A DNA stretch of 13,845 nt from Dehalococcoidia bacterium (GTDB lineage: Bacteria; Chloroflexota; Dehalococcoidia; Lucifugimonadales; Lucifugimonadaceae). This document shows, in pieces, positions 1-7,034 of the stretch. Positions within the stretch are counted from its first letter, which is position 1, and each line of letters begins with the position of its first letter. The translations under genes and the position numbers were made by a program. The notes beneath the pieces are model-generated. The model saw only the letters and a program-made list of their open reading frames with translations. It was not told the DNA's origin and did not search any database. The stretch is taken from NCBI GenBank assembly GCA_028278465.1, contig JANQEF010000054.1:1-13845 (forward strand), given 5' to 3'.

Positions 1-185
1 CGGTGCGAAATTTCTCACACCTAAACTCCTTCACTCAGAGGCGGGAGGAGCCGGGAGTTGTCCCACCACATGCGTACTTGCCCGCGAAGGGCAAATTGAA
101 TGCCGGGATTGTGCCAGAACGAGCCGTACTGTCAAGTTTTCCAATCGGCTCATCGGATGAAAATTCTGTTAATGGTGTAAACGTG
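1..185 (+). other. 5' leader of the first secreted-protein gene
   Basis: This stretch is open in the frame of the following gene from a GTG at position 3, so the gene could formally start there or outside the window. Its third codon positions are much less GC-biased than in the gene body, and the predicted signal peptide only begins at the ATG at 186, with a GTG just before it at 183. I read it as upstream non-coding DNA that probably contains the promoter. It is AT-richer near 150-185. I could not pick a convincing -35/-10 pair or a strong Shine-Dalgarno site. Confidence 0.45.
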
Positions 186-1415
186 ATGCAATCGAGTCGC
201 CTTCAACGAACTTTCATGCACCTCTCGGTGCTCCTGATGGTCCCTACTGCACTGGCCGCACTGGCGGGCGCCAATAGTGGAGGACTGTTTAACGGTCATT
301 TAATTTACGAAATCGGCGCAGGGCCCGCCGGAATTTCGCATCAATCCGAACCCCTGGCGTGTTCGTGGGTGTTTTCAGATGCTGACACCGCCCTTTCAGG
401 GTTCCAGCACGGCGACGATTTCGACCCGCTCCAGGAGCCCGGATTTCCCTGCGCCGTGGGAGATGAGGCGACAGAAGCTCCATCTATGGCTGACGGTGCC
501 TTTCAGAGCGCCATACAGGTGCTGCCCGGGCCGCGCGGCGGATCGCAAGCCAGGAAGATCGAGAGCTGGGCTGCGGTCGGAAAGCCCGGCGAGGTCGATG
601 AGGTGTCCTGGAGAGTGCTGTACCCGGACGGCGCCCTGAAACTGCAGGCCACGGGCGACAAAGTGTCCGCCGCAGACCTCCGTGGCCTCGGCTCGACCAA
701 CAGTCCGGGCACCATGTGGCATGCGGCGCACGAGACTGGCCAGGTTTCGGCCGACGCCATATCTGCCCGTGACCACGGTCTCATCGATCTCGCATCCCGG
801 GGCCAGGTCGAGCTGTACTTCGCCGAATGGGAAGTGTCTGCCGATGAGCCGTGTGGCCGTTACACCGTCGAGACTGCGGCGACAACTGACGGCTCGACTT
901 CGACGCTGACCAGCACGCTGGACGTCCAGTGCCACTTCAACCTTGAAGTCGACGTAGACAAGGTTTTCTGGGGCCTCATCGGCCGGATAGCGGTCAAGAC
1001 CGTTCCTGGCGACCTGCGCTTCATCGCAGATGGAAGCTCACCCGCCACAACCGCGCGGTTTGAAGGAGCCGTTCCCGGCCAGTTTGGCGTGGAGTTCCTG
1101 CCGATGTTCGAGGTGGATCCCGACGGCCGGCCGGTCCCGAACGGGACCACGCTGGACCGGTTCACCGCCGCCTCGGGCTTCGACAGGGCGGAGATGCAGT
1201 GGTTCAACTCGATTCCGGCGAACAAGGTCCAATGGTTCGACCGTGAAGACCTGCGGTGCCTGGGCGACGAGGAGACGGTCCGAGTCGACCTGAGCGTGAT
1301 CGGCCACGAGACCGTGTCTTCGCTCTACAACGGCGTTCTCACGATCTGGACCCGGCTCGACGAGGGATGTCTGGAACTGCCGCCTGAGATGGCCGAACCT
1401 TCACCAGAGCCGTAG
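186..1415 (+). CDS. Secreted six-cysteine ectodomain protein, short paralogue
   Basis: A protein of 409 residues if it starts at the ATG at 186. The N-terminus looks like a signal peptide: an Arg-containing start, then a hydrophobic core (LSVLLMVPTALAALAGA, residues 14-30). The mature part has exactly six cysteines (about C59, C89, C223, C249, C358, C395), which suggests three disulfides in an exported protein. Blocks such as GDDFDPLQEPGFPCA, PGTMWHAAHETGQ, CGRYTVE and LDVQCHFNLEVD recur in the convergent gene at 1446-4103 with all six cysteines in the same order, so the two are paralogues. This copy ends in PEMAEPSPEP, close to where the other continues into its Pro-Thr-Glu stalk, and has no lectin-like module. 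I recognise no named family. A longer start at GTG 3 is possible but unlikely. Confidence 0.75.
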   Translation: MQSSRLQRTFMHLSVLLMVPTALAALAGANSGGLFNGHLIYEIGAGPAGISHQSEPLACSWVFSDADTALSGFQHGDDFDPLQEPGFPCAVGDEATEAPSMADGAFQSAIQVLPGPRGGSQARKIESWAAVGKPGEVDEVSWRVLYPDGALKLQATGDKVSAADLRGLGSTNSPGTMWHAAHETGQVSADAISARDHGLIDLASRGQVELYFAEWEVSADEPCGRYTVETAATTDGSTSTLTSTLDVQCHFNLEVDVDKVFWGLIGRIAVKTVPGDLRFIADGSSPATTARFEGAVPGQFGVEFLPMFEVDPDGRPVPNGTTLDRFTAASGFDRAEMQWFNSIPANKVQWFDREDLRCLGDEETVRVDLSVIGHETVSSLYNGVLTIWTRLDEGCLELPPEMAEPSPEP

Positions 1416-1445
1416 CCGGCGGCCGTACACGGACCCCGCAGCAGG

Positions 1446-4103
1446 CTAGTTACAGCTGGTCGTTGAGCCCCACACCTCGACTTCGACGAGGTGGTTCCAG
1501 TCGTTGGACGTGTTTCCGTTCGACCAGACCCTCACGAACTGAGCATCGGTCGGCACGGCCAGGTTGATCGCCTTACCGAAGGCCGTCTCTACGTACTCGG
1601 AATCGGTGCCGGCTCCGAGGCCTAGCGAGTTGTCCGCATCGTTGTTGAAGATCGTCGTCCAATCGGCGTTGTTCGGCGAGACCTGGACAACTACGTCGTG
1701 GTAGCTGCGGCCGTCCAGGTGGTAGCGCCACATGTTGACGTCGTATATGCAGTAGCTCTGGCCGAGATTGATCAGGTAACTCTGAATTCCACGCGGCAGC
1801 CCCACGTAGGCATGCGGGTCGTAGTTCAGGTCGACCAGCGCAGACGAGTTCTGTCCGTGTGTAGGCGAGCTGGTCCCGACGCTCAAGGCCGAAGGCGCAA
1901 CGTTCGTCGCGGGTACCGGCGTAGGCGTCGGGGTGGGCGTAGCTGTAGGCAGCGGCGTGGGTGTCGCTGTTGGCAACGGTGTAGGCGTGGCCGTAGGCAG
2001 CGGCGTAGGTGTCGCTGTCGGCAACGGGGTAGGCGTGGCCGTAGGCAGCGGCGTGGGTGTCGCTGTTGGCAACGGAGTAGGCGTGGCCGTGGGCAGCGGC
2101 GTAGGTGTCGCTGTTGGCAACGGTGTAGGCGTGGCCGTGGGCAGCGGCGTAGGTGTCGCTGTTGGCAACGGGGTAGGTGTGGCCGTAGGCAGCGGCGTAG
2201 GTGTTGCTGTCGGCAACGGTGTCGGCGTGGCGGTCGGCTCAACGGTGGGCTCCACCGTGGGTTCGACCGTAGGCTCCACTGTCGGCTCTACTGTCGGTTC
2301 AATCGTAGGCTCGACCGTAGGTTCAACCGTTGGCTCCACAGTCGGCTCGACCGTGGGCTCCACACTCGGCTCAACCGTAGGTTCAACGCTCGGCTCAACC
2401 GTGGGTTCCACCGTCGGCTCAACCGTGGGTTCAGCCGCCAGCTCGAGCGTCGGCTCGACCGTCGGGGTTGCGGTAAATATCGGGCCGGGTGTGTATGGCG
2501 AGATGTTGATGCCGGCGGCTATGTCATTCGCGCAGACGCCGGGCGCCCATGCCGCTGCGATCGTGATGACGCCCGAGTAAGTTCCGGCCGGGATCGTGTT
2601 CGGCGGGTGGATCGAGAGGTCCAGTTTGCCGACTTCGTTGTTGCAAAGGACCTGGTCGACGCTGTCGTAGCTGAACCACACCTCGGTTCCGGCAGGAATC
2701 GGGTCGATCCACTCGAGCACCTGGGCGTTCTTGCCAAACGCGGCGTCAAACGTGTCGATCACCTTCGGCCCCACAACGCCATCCTGCACCAACTCGGAGA
2801 ACAGGATTCCGATCCGCATGCCCGAGTTACCGGTGTTCTTCACCGTCGGGTGCGTGGAAGTTCCGAAGTTAGTGTCGCCGGGCAGGACCTTCGTGCCGCC
2901 GGGCGTGAGCGGACCCCAGTCGATCATTTCGAAATCGAGCTCAAGGTTGAAGAAGCACTGGATGTCCAGCGTGTTCGTCATCGTCGCTGTGGCGCCAGCG
3001 GCCACAGCCGTCACCTCGACCTCGTAGCGGCCGCACATCTGGTCCTTCGAGATGTCCCACTCGCCGTACCAGAGGTCCTTCTGGCGCTGAATCACAAGGT
3101 CGATGATTCCGAAGTCGACCGCCGTGATCGCATCGTCAGTGATCTGGCCGGTCTCGTACGCTGCGTTCCACATCGTGCCGGGCGTTGCCGGAGTACCGAG
3201 GTCGTTCAGGTCGACCACGGCATCTGTGCCCAGCAGGCCATCTCCTGAGTCGGCGACATCTACCTTCGTGCCGTGGAACTGGGTCTTGAACGTGCCGTCG
3301 GGGTGGATGATCTTCCAGAACACGTCGTCGATCTCACCGACGCCGCTGGGATGCTCGACCGCTACCCAGTTCTGGATCTTGCGCGCCTCGGGCAGGTCTT
3401 CTGCGTTCGGCAGCACCTGGATCACGTTCTGGACGTTGTCGTCCATCATCGGGCGGCCGACGACGGTCTCGTCTTCGGGCGTCTCCGGGTCGTCCACGGT
3501 CGGCCTGGCACATGGGAAGCCGGGCTCCAGGAGTGGGTCGTCATCGTCCCCGTACTGGATGCCTGCCAGGTTCGAGTCGAAGTCCGGCAGCTCCCACTTA
3601 CATTCGATGATCGGTGGCAGTCCGCCTTCGCCAACGGAGCCGCCTGCGCCAACACCGACACCTACCGAAGTGATGGTCGGTGTCGCGGTGGGCGGAACTT
3701 CGGTTGGAGTCTCAGTGGGCGGAACCGGGGTAGGAGTCTCAGTAGGCGGAACTGGCGTCGGAGTCTCTGTTGGAGGCACCGAGGTCGGCGTCTCAGTGGG
3801 CGGAACCGAGGTAGGAGTTTCCGTGGGTGGAACTGGTGTCGGAGTCTCCGTTGGCGGAACGGGAGTCGACGTCTCGGTCGGAGTGGGCGTCGGGGTCTCG
3901 ACCACCTGGGCAACGGGAGCGGCAGAAGCAGGGCGCGCGGAACCGTGTTGCAGTCCGGCAACACCTAGCGTGACAGCTGCAGCAATGAAGAAAACTGCTA
4001 CAGAAAGCTGTATCTGCCGCGGTCTCAAGTTTGAGCCTTGCCGATGCCGGGAGCCATTGACGTGGCTTGTCCAAACGACCGGGTCGTTCGGATAGGGACG
4101 CAT
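1446..4103 (-). CDS. Modular surface protein: six-Cys domain, Thr-Pro stalks, F5/8C domain
   Basis: 885 residues, starting at an ATG (4101-4103). Order: a basic N-region and hydrophobic export segment (about 31-51) with likely cleavage near ARPASA (56-61); a Thr/Pro/Glu stalk with seven 9-residue repeats (about 75-140); the ectodomain shared with the convergent gene (about 165-530; C168, C198, C357, C383, C487, C524), which includes an Ig-like stretch (IDWGPLTPGGTK, PTVKNTGNSG); a stalk of 19 EPTV-type tetrapeptides; 12 copies of PLPTATPT; and a C-terminal module (about 735-885). That module resembles F5/8 type C/discoidin domains: NVAPSAL start, DGRSYHDVVVQVS, ADWTTIFNN and a VEVEVWG end, with C785 and C884 available to pair. 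Such modules usually bind glycans or other surfaces. I infer a secreted or cell-surface adhesin or carbohydrate binder. No sortase signal or C-terminal membrane helix is visible, so the anchoring is unknown. Confidence 0.82.
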   Translation of the reverse strand: MRPYPNDPVVWTSHVNGSRHRQGSNLRPRQIQLSVAVFFIAAAVTLGVAGLQHGSARPASAAPVAQVVETPTPTPTETSTPVPPTETPTPVPPTETPTSVPPTETPTSVPPTETPTPVPPTETPTPVPPTETPTEVPPTATPTITSVGVGVGAGGSVGEGGLPPIIECKWELPDFDSNLAGIQYGDDDDPLLEPGFPCARPTVDDPETPEDETVVGRPMMDDNVQNVIQVLPNAEDLPEARKIQNWVAVEHPSGVGEIDDVFWKIIHPDGTFKTQFHGTKVDVADSGDGLLGTDAVVDLNDLGTPATPGTMWNAAYETGQITDDAITAVDFGIIDLVIQRQKDLWYGEWDISKDQMCGRYEVEVTAVAAGATATMTNTLDIQCFFNLELDFEMIDWGPLTPGGTKVLPGDTNFGTSTHPTVKNTGNSGMRIGILFSELVQDGVVGPKVIDTFDAAFGKNAQVLEWIDPIPAGTEVWFSYDSVDQVLCNNEVGKLDLSIHPPNTIPAGTYSGVITIAAAWAPGVCANDIAAGINISPYTPGPIFTATPTVEPTLELAAEPTVEPTVEPTVEPSVEPTVEPSVEPTVEPTVEPTVEPTVEPTIEPTVEPTVEPTVEPTVEPTVEPTATPTPLPTATPTPLPTATPTPLPTATPTPLPTATPTPLPTATPTPLPTATPTPLPTATPTPLPTATPTPLPTATPTPLPTATPTPLPTATPTPLPTATPTPTPTPVPATNVAPSALSVGTSSPTHGQNSSALVDLNYDPHAYVGLPRGIQSYLINLGQSYCIYDVNMWRYHLDGRSYHDVVVQVSPNNADWTTIFNNDADNSLGLGAGTDSEYVETAFGKAINLAVPTDAQFVRVWSNGNTSNDWNHLVEVEVWGSTTSCN
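1948..2235 (-). repeat. Tandem repeat, 12 x 24 bp (6 x 48 bp)
   Basis: Twelve uninterrupted 24-bp units encode PLPTATPT in the minus-strand gene. Reading the plus strand, units beginning ggcagcgg (1948, 1996, 2044, 2092, 2140, 2188) strictly alternate with units beginning ggcaacgg (1972, 2020, 2068, 2116, 2164, 2212). The two types use different synonymous codons: CTG versus TTG for Leu, ACG versus ACA for Thr, GCC/GCT versus GCG for Ala. The true DNA period is therefore 48 bp. Confidence 0.95.
2236..2463 (-). repeat. Tandem repeat, 19 x 12 bp, encoding EPTV-like tetrapeptides
   Basis: Nineteen 12-bp units (plus-strand consensus ggctcaaccgtg with third-position variation) directly abut the 24-bp array. 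They encode a (V-E-P-T) stalk with Ser, Ile, Leu and Ala substitutions. Divergence rises toward 2427-2463, where the units read ggttcagccgcc and agctcgagcgtc, so this end is probably the oldest part of the array. The acidic, Pro-rich repeat is expected to be extended rather than globular. Confidence 0.93.
3691..3879 (-). repeat. Tandem repeat, 7 x 27 bp, N-terminal stalk
   Basis: Seven 27-bp units (starts at 3691, 3718, 3745, 3772, 3799, 3826 and 3853 on the plus strand, most beginning ggcggaac) encode nine-residue repeats of the form VPPTETPT plus one variable residue. They lie between the export signal and the six-cysteine domain, so they would space that domain from the cell surface if the signal segment is retained, or form a free N-terminal tail if it is cleaved. 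Confidence 0.93.
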
Positions 4104-4326
4104 ACTACAACATTTCCGCGTTTGCGCAATGAATTTTCTGTGCTCAACGGCTCCATCGTCAGTTCAGTTCAGATCAGCAGTGAAAAATCGATCCATTCGT
4201 GTCAACTCCAGCGCGACAAATATCCCGCGTTCCGCATGGCCGTATTAGGCGGTCGTATCAGCGGGCGAGTGCCGGCTGGCTCACCGGCCCGCCGAGCCCC
4301 TTTTTCGGCGTCCCCGCGGCGTGTTT
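4104..4326. other. Intergenic region between two minus-strand genes
   Basis: This 223-bp gap lies upstream of the modular surface-protein gene and downstream of the GH105 gene. The half next to the surface-protein gene (about 4110-4200) is AT-richer and probably carries its promoter, but no clear -35/-10 pair stands out. The half next to the GH105 stop is very GC-rich and holds inverted repeats, for example gcgggc (4261-4266) with gcccgc (4287-4292) and gccgg (4271-4275) with ccggc (4283-4287). These could form a hairpin downstream of the GH105 gene, but no T-tract follows on the minus strand. Confidence 0.4.
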
Positions 4327-5328
4327 TCAGCCCAGTTTCGCCATCTCGACGGCGAACCAGAGCGCCATCGAGCCGCCACGGTCGTCGAGGCCGTCTGAGA
4401 ACGGCCGCTGCAGGTACGAATCGAGGTCAGGCAGCGGTCCGGTTCCCACGCATACGTGCTCTAGTTCGCAGTTCGGGCCTACTCGCTTCGATATCCCGGA
4501 CCAGGCGGCGTCAGCGACGCTTCGCCATTCGGCGTCGAGCCAGTTCAACCTGAGGCCGCGGGCGATCGAGTAGCCGACCATCGACGTGGAGCTGTGTTCT
4601 AAGTACGAATCGGGCCGATCGATCACTTGCCGCCACATGCCGCTCTCATCCTGGTGCTCTCGCAGCGCTTCAAGATGCCGCACGTGCGAATCGAGCAGTC
4701 TCTCTTTCGCCGGATGGTCCGCGGGCAGATATGTCAACGCCTCTGCGAAGCCGAGCGCTGCGAACGCGTTTCCCCGGCCCCAGTAGAACGGCGACGCTTT
4801 GCAGTGCCACCAAAGTCCATCAGCCTGCTGAGTATCGGCGGCCAGCAGGAACGTCGTGAGGATCTCGATGTAGCGCTCGTTGCCGGTCAGTTGGAAGGCG
4901 CGTCCCAGCACGGCAGCAGCGAAGAAGAAGTCCTCGACCCTGATGTCGGTGTCGAGAGGCGGCGCGATAGGCTTCCCGGCTGACGGCGACTCGAACCGGT
5001 CGGCGGTCTGCACCAGCAGGCCGAGATACTTCTGATCGCCGGTTGCCCGGTACAGCTCATCCGCCCAGCAGATGCCTGCGAAGTTTGCCATTCCGCCAGC
5101 GCCCGGCTCAGAGCCGAACATCTCGTCGCCCTCGGCGAGCCGCGGCGCCACGATGCGCTCGATATCGGCCGCAACTTCGGCGTTCGACCCCTCTCCGCGT
5201 TCGCTGAGCCGCAGCCGGCCGCTCAGCGCCACGCCCTGCGTGTACACGACCGGCGCGTCCAGCACATGGCCGTAAACCTCTGCAAGACGAGCTGCCGTTT
5301 CCAGCGGAGAAGAGCTTTCACCTGCCAA
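4327..5328 (-). CDS. GH105/GH88-type unsaturated uronyl hydrolase
   Basis: 333 residues, near the usual length for a GH105 (YteR/RhiN-like) alpha/alpha-barrel enzyme. The family removes the 4,5-unsaturated uronic acid left at the non-reducing end of oligosaccharides by polysaccharide lyases. Supporting motifs: ICWADELYRATGD (86-98), VEDFFFAAAVLGRAF (131-145), GLWWHCKASPFYWGRGNAF (171-189), DESGMWRQVIDRPDSYLEHSSTSM (227-250), GYSIARGLRLNWLD (252-265) and VCVGTG (292-297). D133, and probably D90, sit where the two active-site aspartates of the family are expected. No signal peptide is present, so it should act in the cytoplasm on imported oligosaccharides. The start is a TTG at 5326-5328, chosen because GGAG lies 7 nt upstream. 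It is divergent from the GMC oxidoreductase gene. No lyase or sugar transporter is in the window, so the substrate is unknown. Confidence 0.87.
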   Translation of the reverse strand: MAGESSSPLETAARLAEVYGHVLDAPVVYTQGVALSGRLRLSERGEGSNAEVAADIERIVAPRLAEGDEMFGSEPGAGGMANFAGICWADELYRATGDQKYLGLLVQTADRFESPSAGKPIAPPLDTDIRVEDFFFAAAVLGRAFQLTGNERYIEILTTFLLAADTQQADGLWWHCKASPFYWGRGNAFAALGFAEALTYLPADHPAKERLLDSHVRHLEALREHQDESGMWRQVIDRPDSYLEHSSTSMVGYSIARGLRLNWLDAEWRSVADAAWSGISKRVGPNCELEHVCVGTGPLPDLDSYLQRPFSDGLDDRGGSMALWFAVEMAKLG

Positions 5329-5335
5329 TCGAGAA

Positions 5336-5341
5336 CTCCGT
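5336..5341 (-). promoter_or_regulatory. Shine-Dalgarno site deciding the TTG start of the GH105 gene
   Basis: On the minus strand this reads ACGGAG, with GGAG ending 7 nt before TTG. There is no ATG or GTG at a comparable distance in frame, so the site supports a TTG start. Confidence 0.7.
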
Positions 5342-5460
5342 TCAGATTTGTCGCCCGCCGCAGGCCGCCTGGCCTTGCTGGCCCTGGTCTGTCGGCGCTG
5401 CGCTATGATGCCGCTCGCTCGCCTGTGTGATCCAGAAGAGACGCAGCCTGCTCAGAGTGT

Positions 5461-5465
5461 AAAGG
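5461..5465 (+). promoter_or_regulatory. Shine-Dalgarno site deciding the TTG start of the GMC gene
   Basis: AAAGG followed by a 9-nt A-rich spacer and TTG (5475-5477). The next residues (KYDAIVIGAG) are the usual first strand of a GMC FAD-binding fold, so this TTG is very likely the true start. Confidence 0.65.
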
Positions 5466-5474
5466 CGCAAAAAG

Positions 5475-7034
5475 TTGAAGTACGACGCAATCGTGATCGG
5501 CGCAGGCTCGGCAGGCGCGGTGATCGCCGCCCGCCTCACCGAAGACCCGTCCCGCTCTGTGCTACTGCTCGAAGCCGGGCCAGACTATCCTGAGTTCAAC
5601 GACCTGCCGCCCGAGATCAAGCACGGCTACGGCGTCGACCGCGACCTGTGGGCGCGGGCATTCGGCGATGTCAGCACCCACAACTGGGGCTACCACGCCC
5701 GGGCATCTTCCGAGTCGGCCGACATAATGGTGCCGCGCGGCAAGGTGGTCGGCGGCTCAAGCGCCGTAAACGCCCAGATCTTCCTGCGCGGCATACCCGA
5801 GGACTACGACGACTGGGCTAGCCGGGGAAACGACGGCTGGAGCTTTCGAGACCTGCTGCCGTACATGCGGGAGATCGAGTCGGACCCCGAAGGCGGCGAC
5901 TTCCACGGCTCAGACGGGCCGATCCCGGTGCGCCGGTTCGAACTTGACGAGTTCAATACGGAGCAGGCCGCTTTCTTGGAGGCATGCAAACGCCTCGGCT
6001 ACCCGCAGGCAAGTGATGCCAACTCGCCAAACACGACCGGAGTCGGCCAGACGCCGATGAACAACCGTGACGGCATTCGCTGGAGCACGGCGATCACATA
6101 CCTCGGCGCGGCGCGGCACCGTCTCAACCTGACGATTCGTCCCGACACCGTAGTTCACCGCGTAGTCGTCGAAGACGGCCGGGCGACCGGCGTAGTCGCA
6201 GAGTCTGGCGGCGGGGTTTTCGAACTGGCGGCAGATGAGGTGTTCCTGTGCGCTGGCGCCTACGCATCGCCGCAACTGCTGATGCTCTCAGGCATCGGCC
6301 CGGCCGCGCACCTCGAAGAGCACGGCATCCCGCTCGTGAAGGAGTTGGCCGGCGTCGGGGAAAACCTGCGCGACCACCCGCAGGTGCAGCTCACATGGCG
6401 GACGAAGCCCGACTACTCGCAGGACCCGCTGGCGCCCCGCATCCAGTGCGCACTGCAGTACACGGCGGAAGGTTCCGACCTGCGCAACGACATGTTCATC
6501 CACCCGATGTCCTTCGCCGTCACATCGGGCATCTACACCGTTTCATCCGGCGAAGAGCCAGGAATCGGCATGATCATCGCCCTCTACCTTGCGAAAGGCG
6601 CCGGAACGGTGAAGCTGGGGTCGGCCAATCCGCATGATCAGCCGGATATCGACCTCAACTACCTCGCGGAGGAGTTCGACCGGCAGCGGTTCCGGGAGGC
6701 GGTCCGCCTCTGTGTGAAGATCGCCGAGCAGTCGACGTTCGACGACATCGCCGAGGAGTTGATCAACCCGGCCGGAGACGACCTAGCCTCGGACGATGCG
6801 CTCGACAGTTGGCTTCGCAGGTCGGTCCGCACGAGCCATCACGTGTCCGGCACCTGCATGATGGGTCCGGCCTCCGACCCGATGGCCGTTGTCGACCCGC
6901 AGCTGCGCGTGCACGGCATCGAAGGGCTGCGAGTCGCCGACGCCTCGATCATGCCCGACTGCATTCGCGCCAACACCAACCTGACCGCCATCGTGATCGG
7001 GGAAAAAGCGGCTGACATGGCCGTTGCGAATTAG
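5475..7034 (+). CDS. GMC family FAD-dependent oxidoreductase (choline/alcohol dehydrogenase-like)
   Basis: 519 residues, a normal length for the glucose-methanol-choline family, whose members oxidise alcohols to aldehydes or ketones with FAD. Landmarks in order: dinucleotide-binding IGAGSAG (8-14); an acidic strand end, LLLEAGPDY (30-38); the first GMC signature, VVGGSSAVNAQIFLRG (91-106); the second signature, GAYASPQLLMLSGIGPAAHL (261-280); GVGENLRDHP (293-302); and the C-terminal catalytic region SHHVSGTCMMGP (454-465) with LRVADASIMP (485-494) and RANTNLTAIVIGEKAAD (498-514). H456 and N502 match the catalytic His/Asn pair of the family. There is no signal peptide, so it is cytosolic. The physiological alcohol cannot be read from the sequence. 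Choline dehydrogenase is only the nearest commonly named homologue. The divergent GH105 gene hints at a sugar-derived substrate, but that is inference. Confidence 0.93.
   Translation: MKYDAIVIGAGSAGAVIAARLTEDPSRSVLLLEAGPDYPEFNDLPPEIKHGYGVDRDLWARAFGDVSTHNWGYHARASSESADIMVPRGKVVGGSSAVNAQIFLRGIPEDYDDWASRGNDGWSFRDLLPYMREIESDPEGGDFHGSDGPIPVRRFELDEFNTEQAAFLEACKRLGYPQASDANSPNTTGVGQTPMNNRDGIRWSTAITYLGAARHRLNLTIRPDTVVHRVVVEDGRATGVVAESGGGVFELAADEVFLCAGAYASPQLLMLSGIGPAAHLEEHGIPLVKELAGVGENLRDHPQVQLTWRTKPDYSQDPLAPRIQCALQYTAEGSDLRNDMFIHPMSFAVTSGIYTVSSGEEPGIGMIIALYLAKGAGTVKLGSANPHDQPDIDLNYLAEEFDRQRFREAVRLCVKIAEQSTFDDIAEELINPAGDDLASDDALDSWLRRSVRTSHHVSGTCMMGPASDPMAVVDPQLRVHGIEGLRVADASIMPDCIRANTNLTAIVIGEKAADMAVAN

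Larger units (their letters stand above)
5329..5474. promoter_or_regulatory. Divergent intergenic region, GH105 / GMC oxidoreductase
   Basis: These 146 bp separate two divergent genes and must hold both promoters. A TATGAT at 5404-5409 could be a -10 element for the plus-strand gene, but no good -35 hexamer sits 16-18 bp upstream. The shared region makes co-regulation of the two genes plausible. I see no clear operator palindrome. Confidence 0.4.

Noticed and set aside
186..1415. TasA/camelysin-type biofilm fibre protein
   Set aside because: Both proteins have a secreted Ig-like stretch, but I see no SipW-type signal or conserved TasA motifs, and the six conserved cysteines do not fit that family.
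1948..2235. Could the regular 24-bp units be a CRISPR array?
   Set aside because: The units are contiguous with no unique spacers and encode an in-frame Pro-Thr stalk. No cas genes are present.
1933..2580. Long plus-strand open frame encoding a Gly-Val-Ala repeat protein
   Set aside because: It is the antisense of the PLPTATPT and EPTV stalks. Stop codons are excluded there by the repeat composition. It has no Shine-Dalgarno site or domain sequence, while the minus strand has a signal peptide and real domains.
1698..3248. Plus-strand open frame of 516 codons, very Arg-rich
   Set aside because: Arg/Cys/Gly-rich composition and no recognisable domain. It is a GC-driven shadow of the surface-protein gene.
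3103..4095. Plus-strand open frame of 330 codons with GGTGVGVSV repeats
   Set aside because: It is antisense to the 27-bp stalk repeat and the ectodomain of the minus-strand gene. It shows no independent coding evidence.
4261..4292. Rho-independent terminator of the GH105 gene
   Set aside because: GC-rich inverted repeats are present, but the arms overlap and compete and no T-tract follows on the minus strand.
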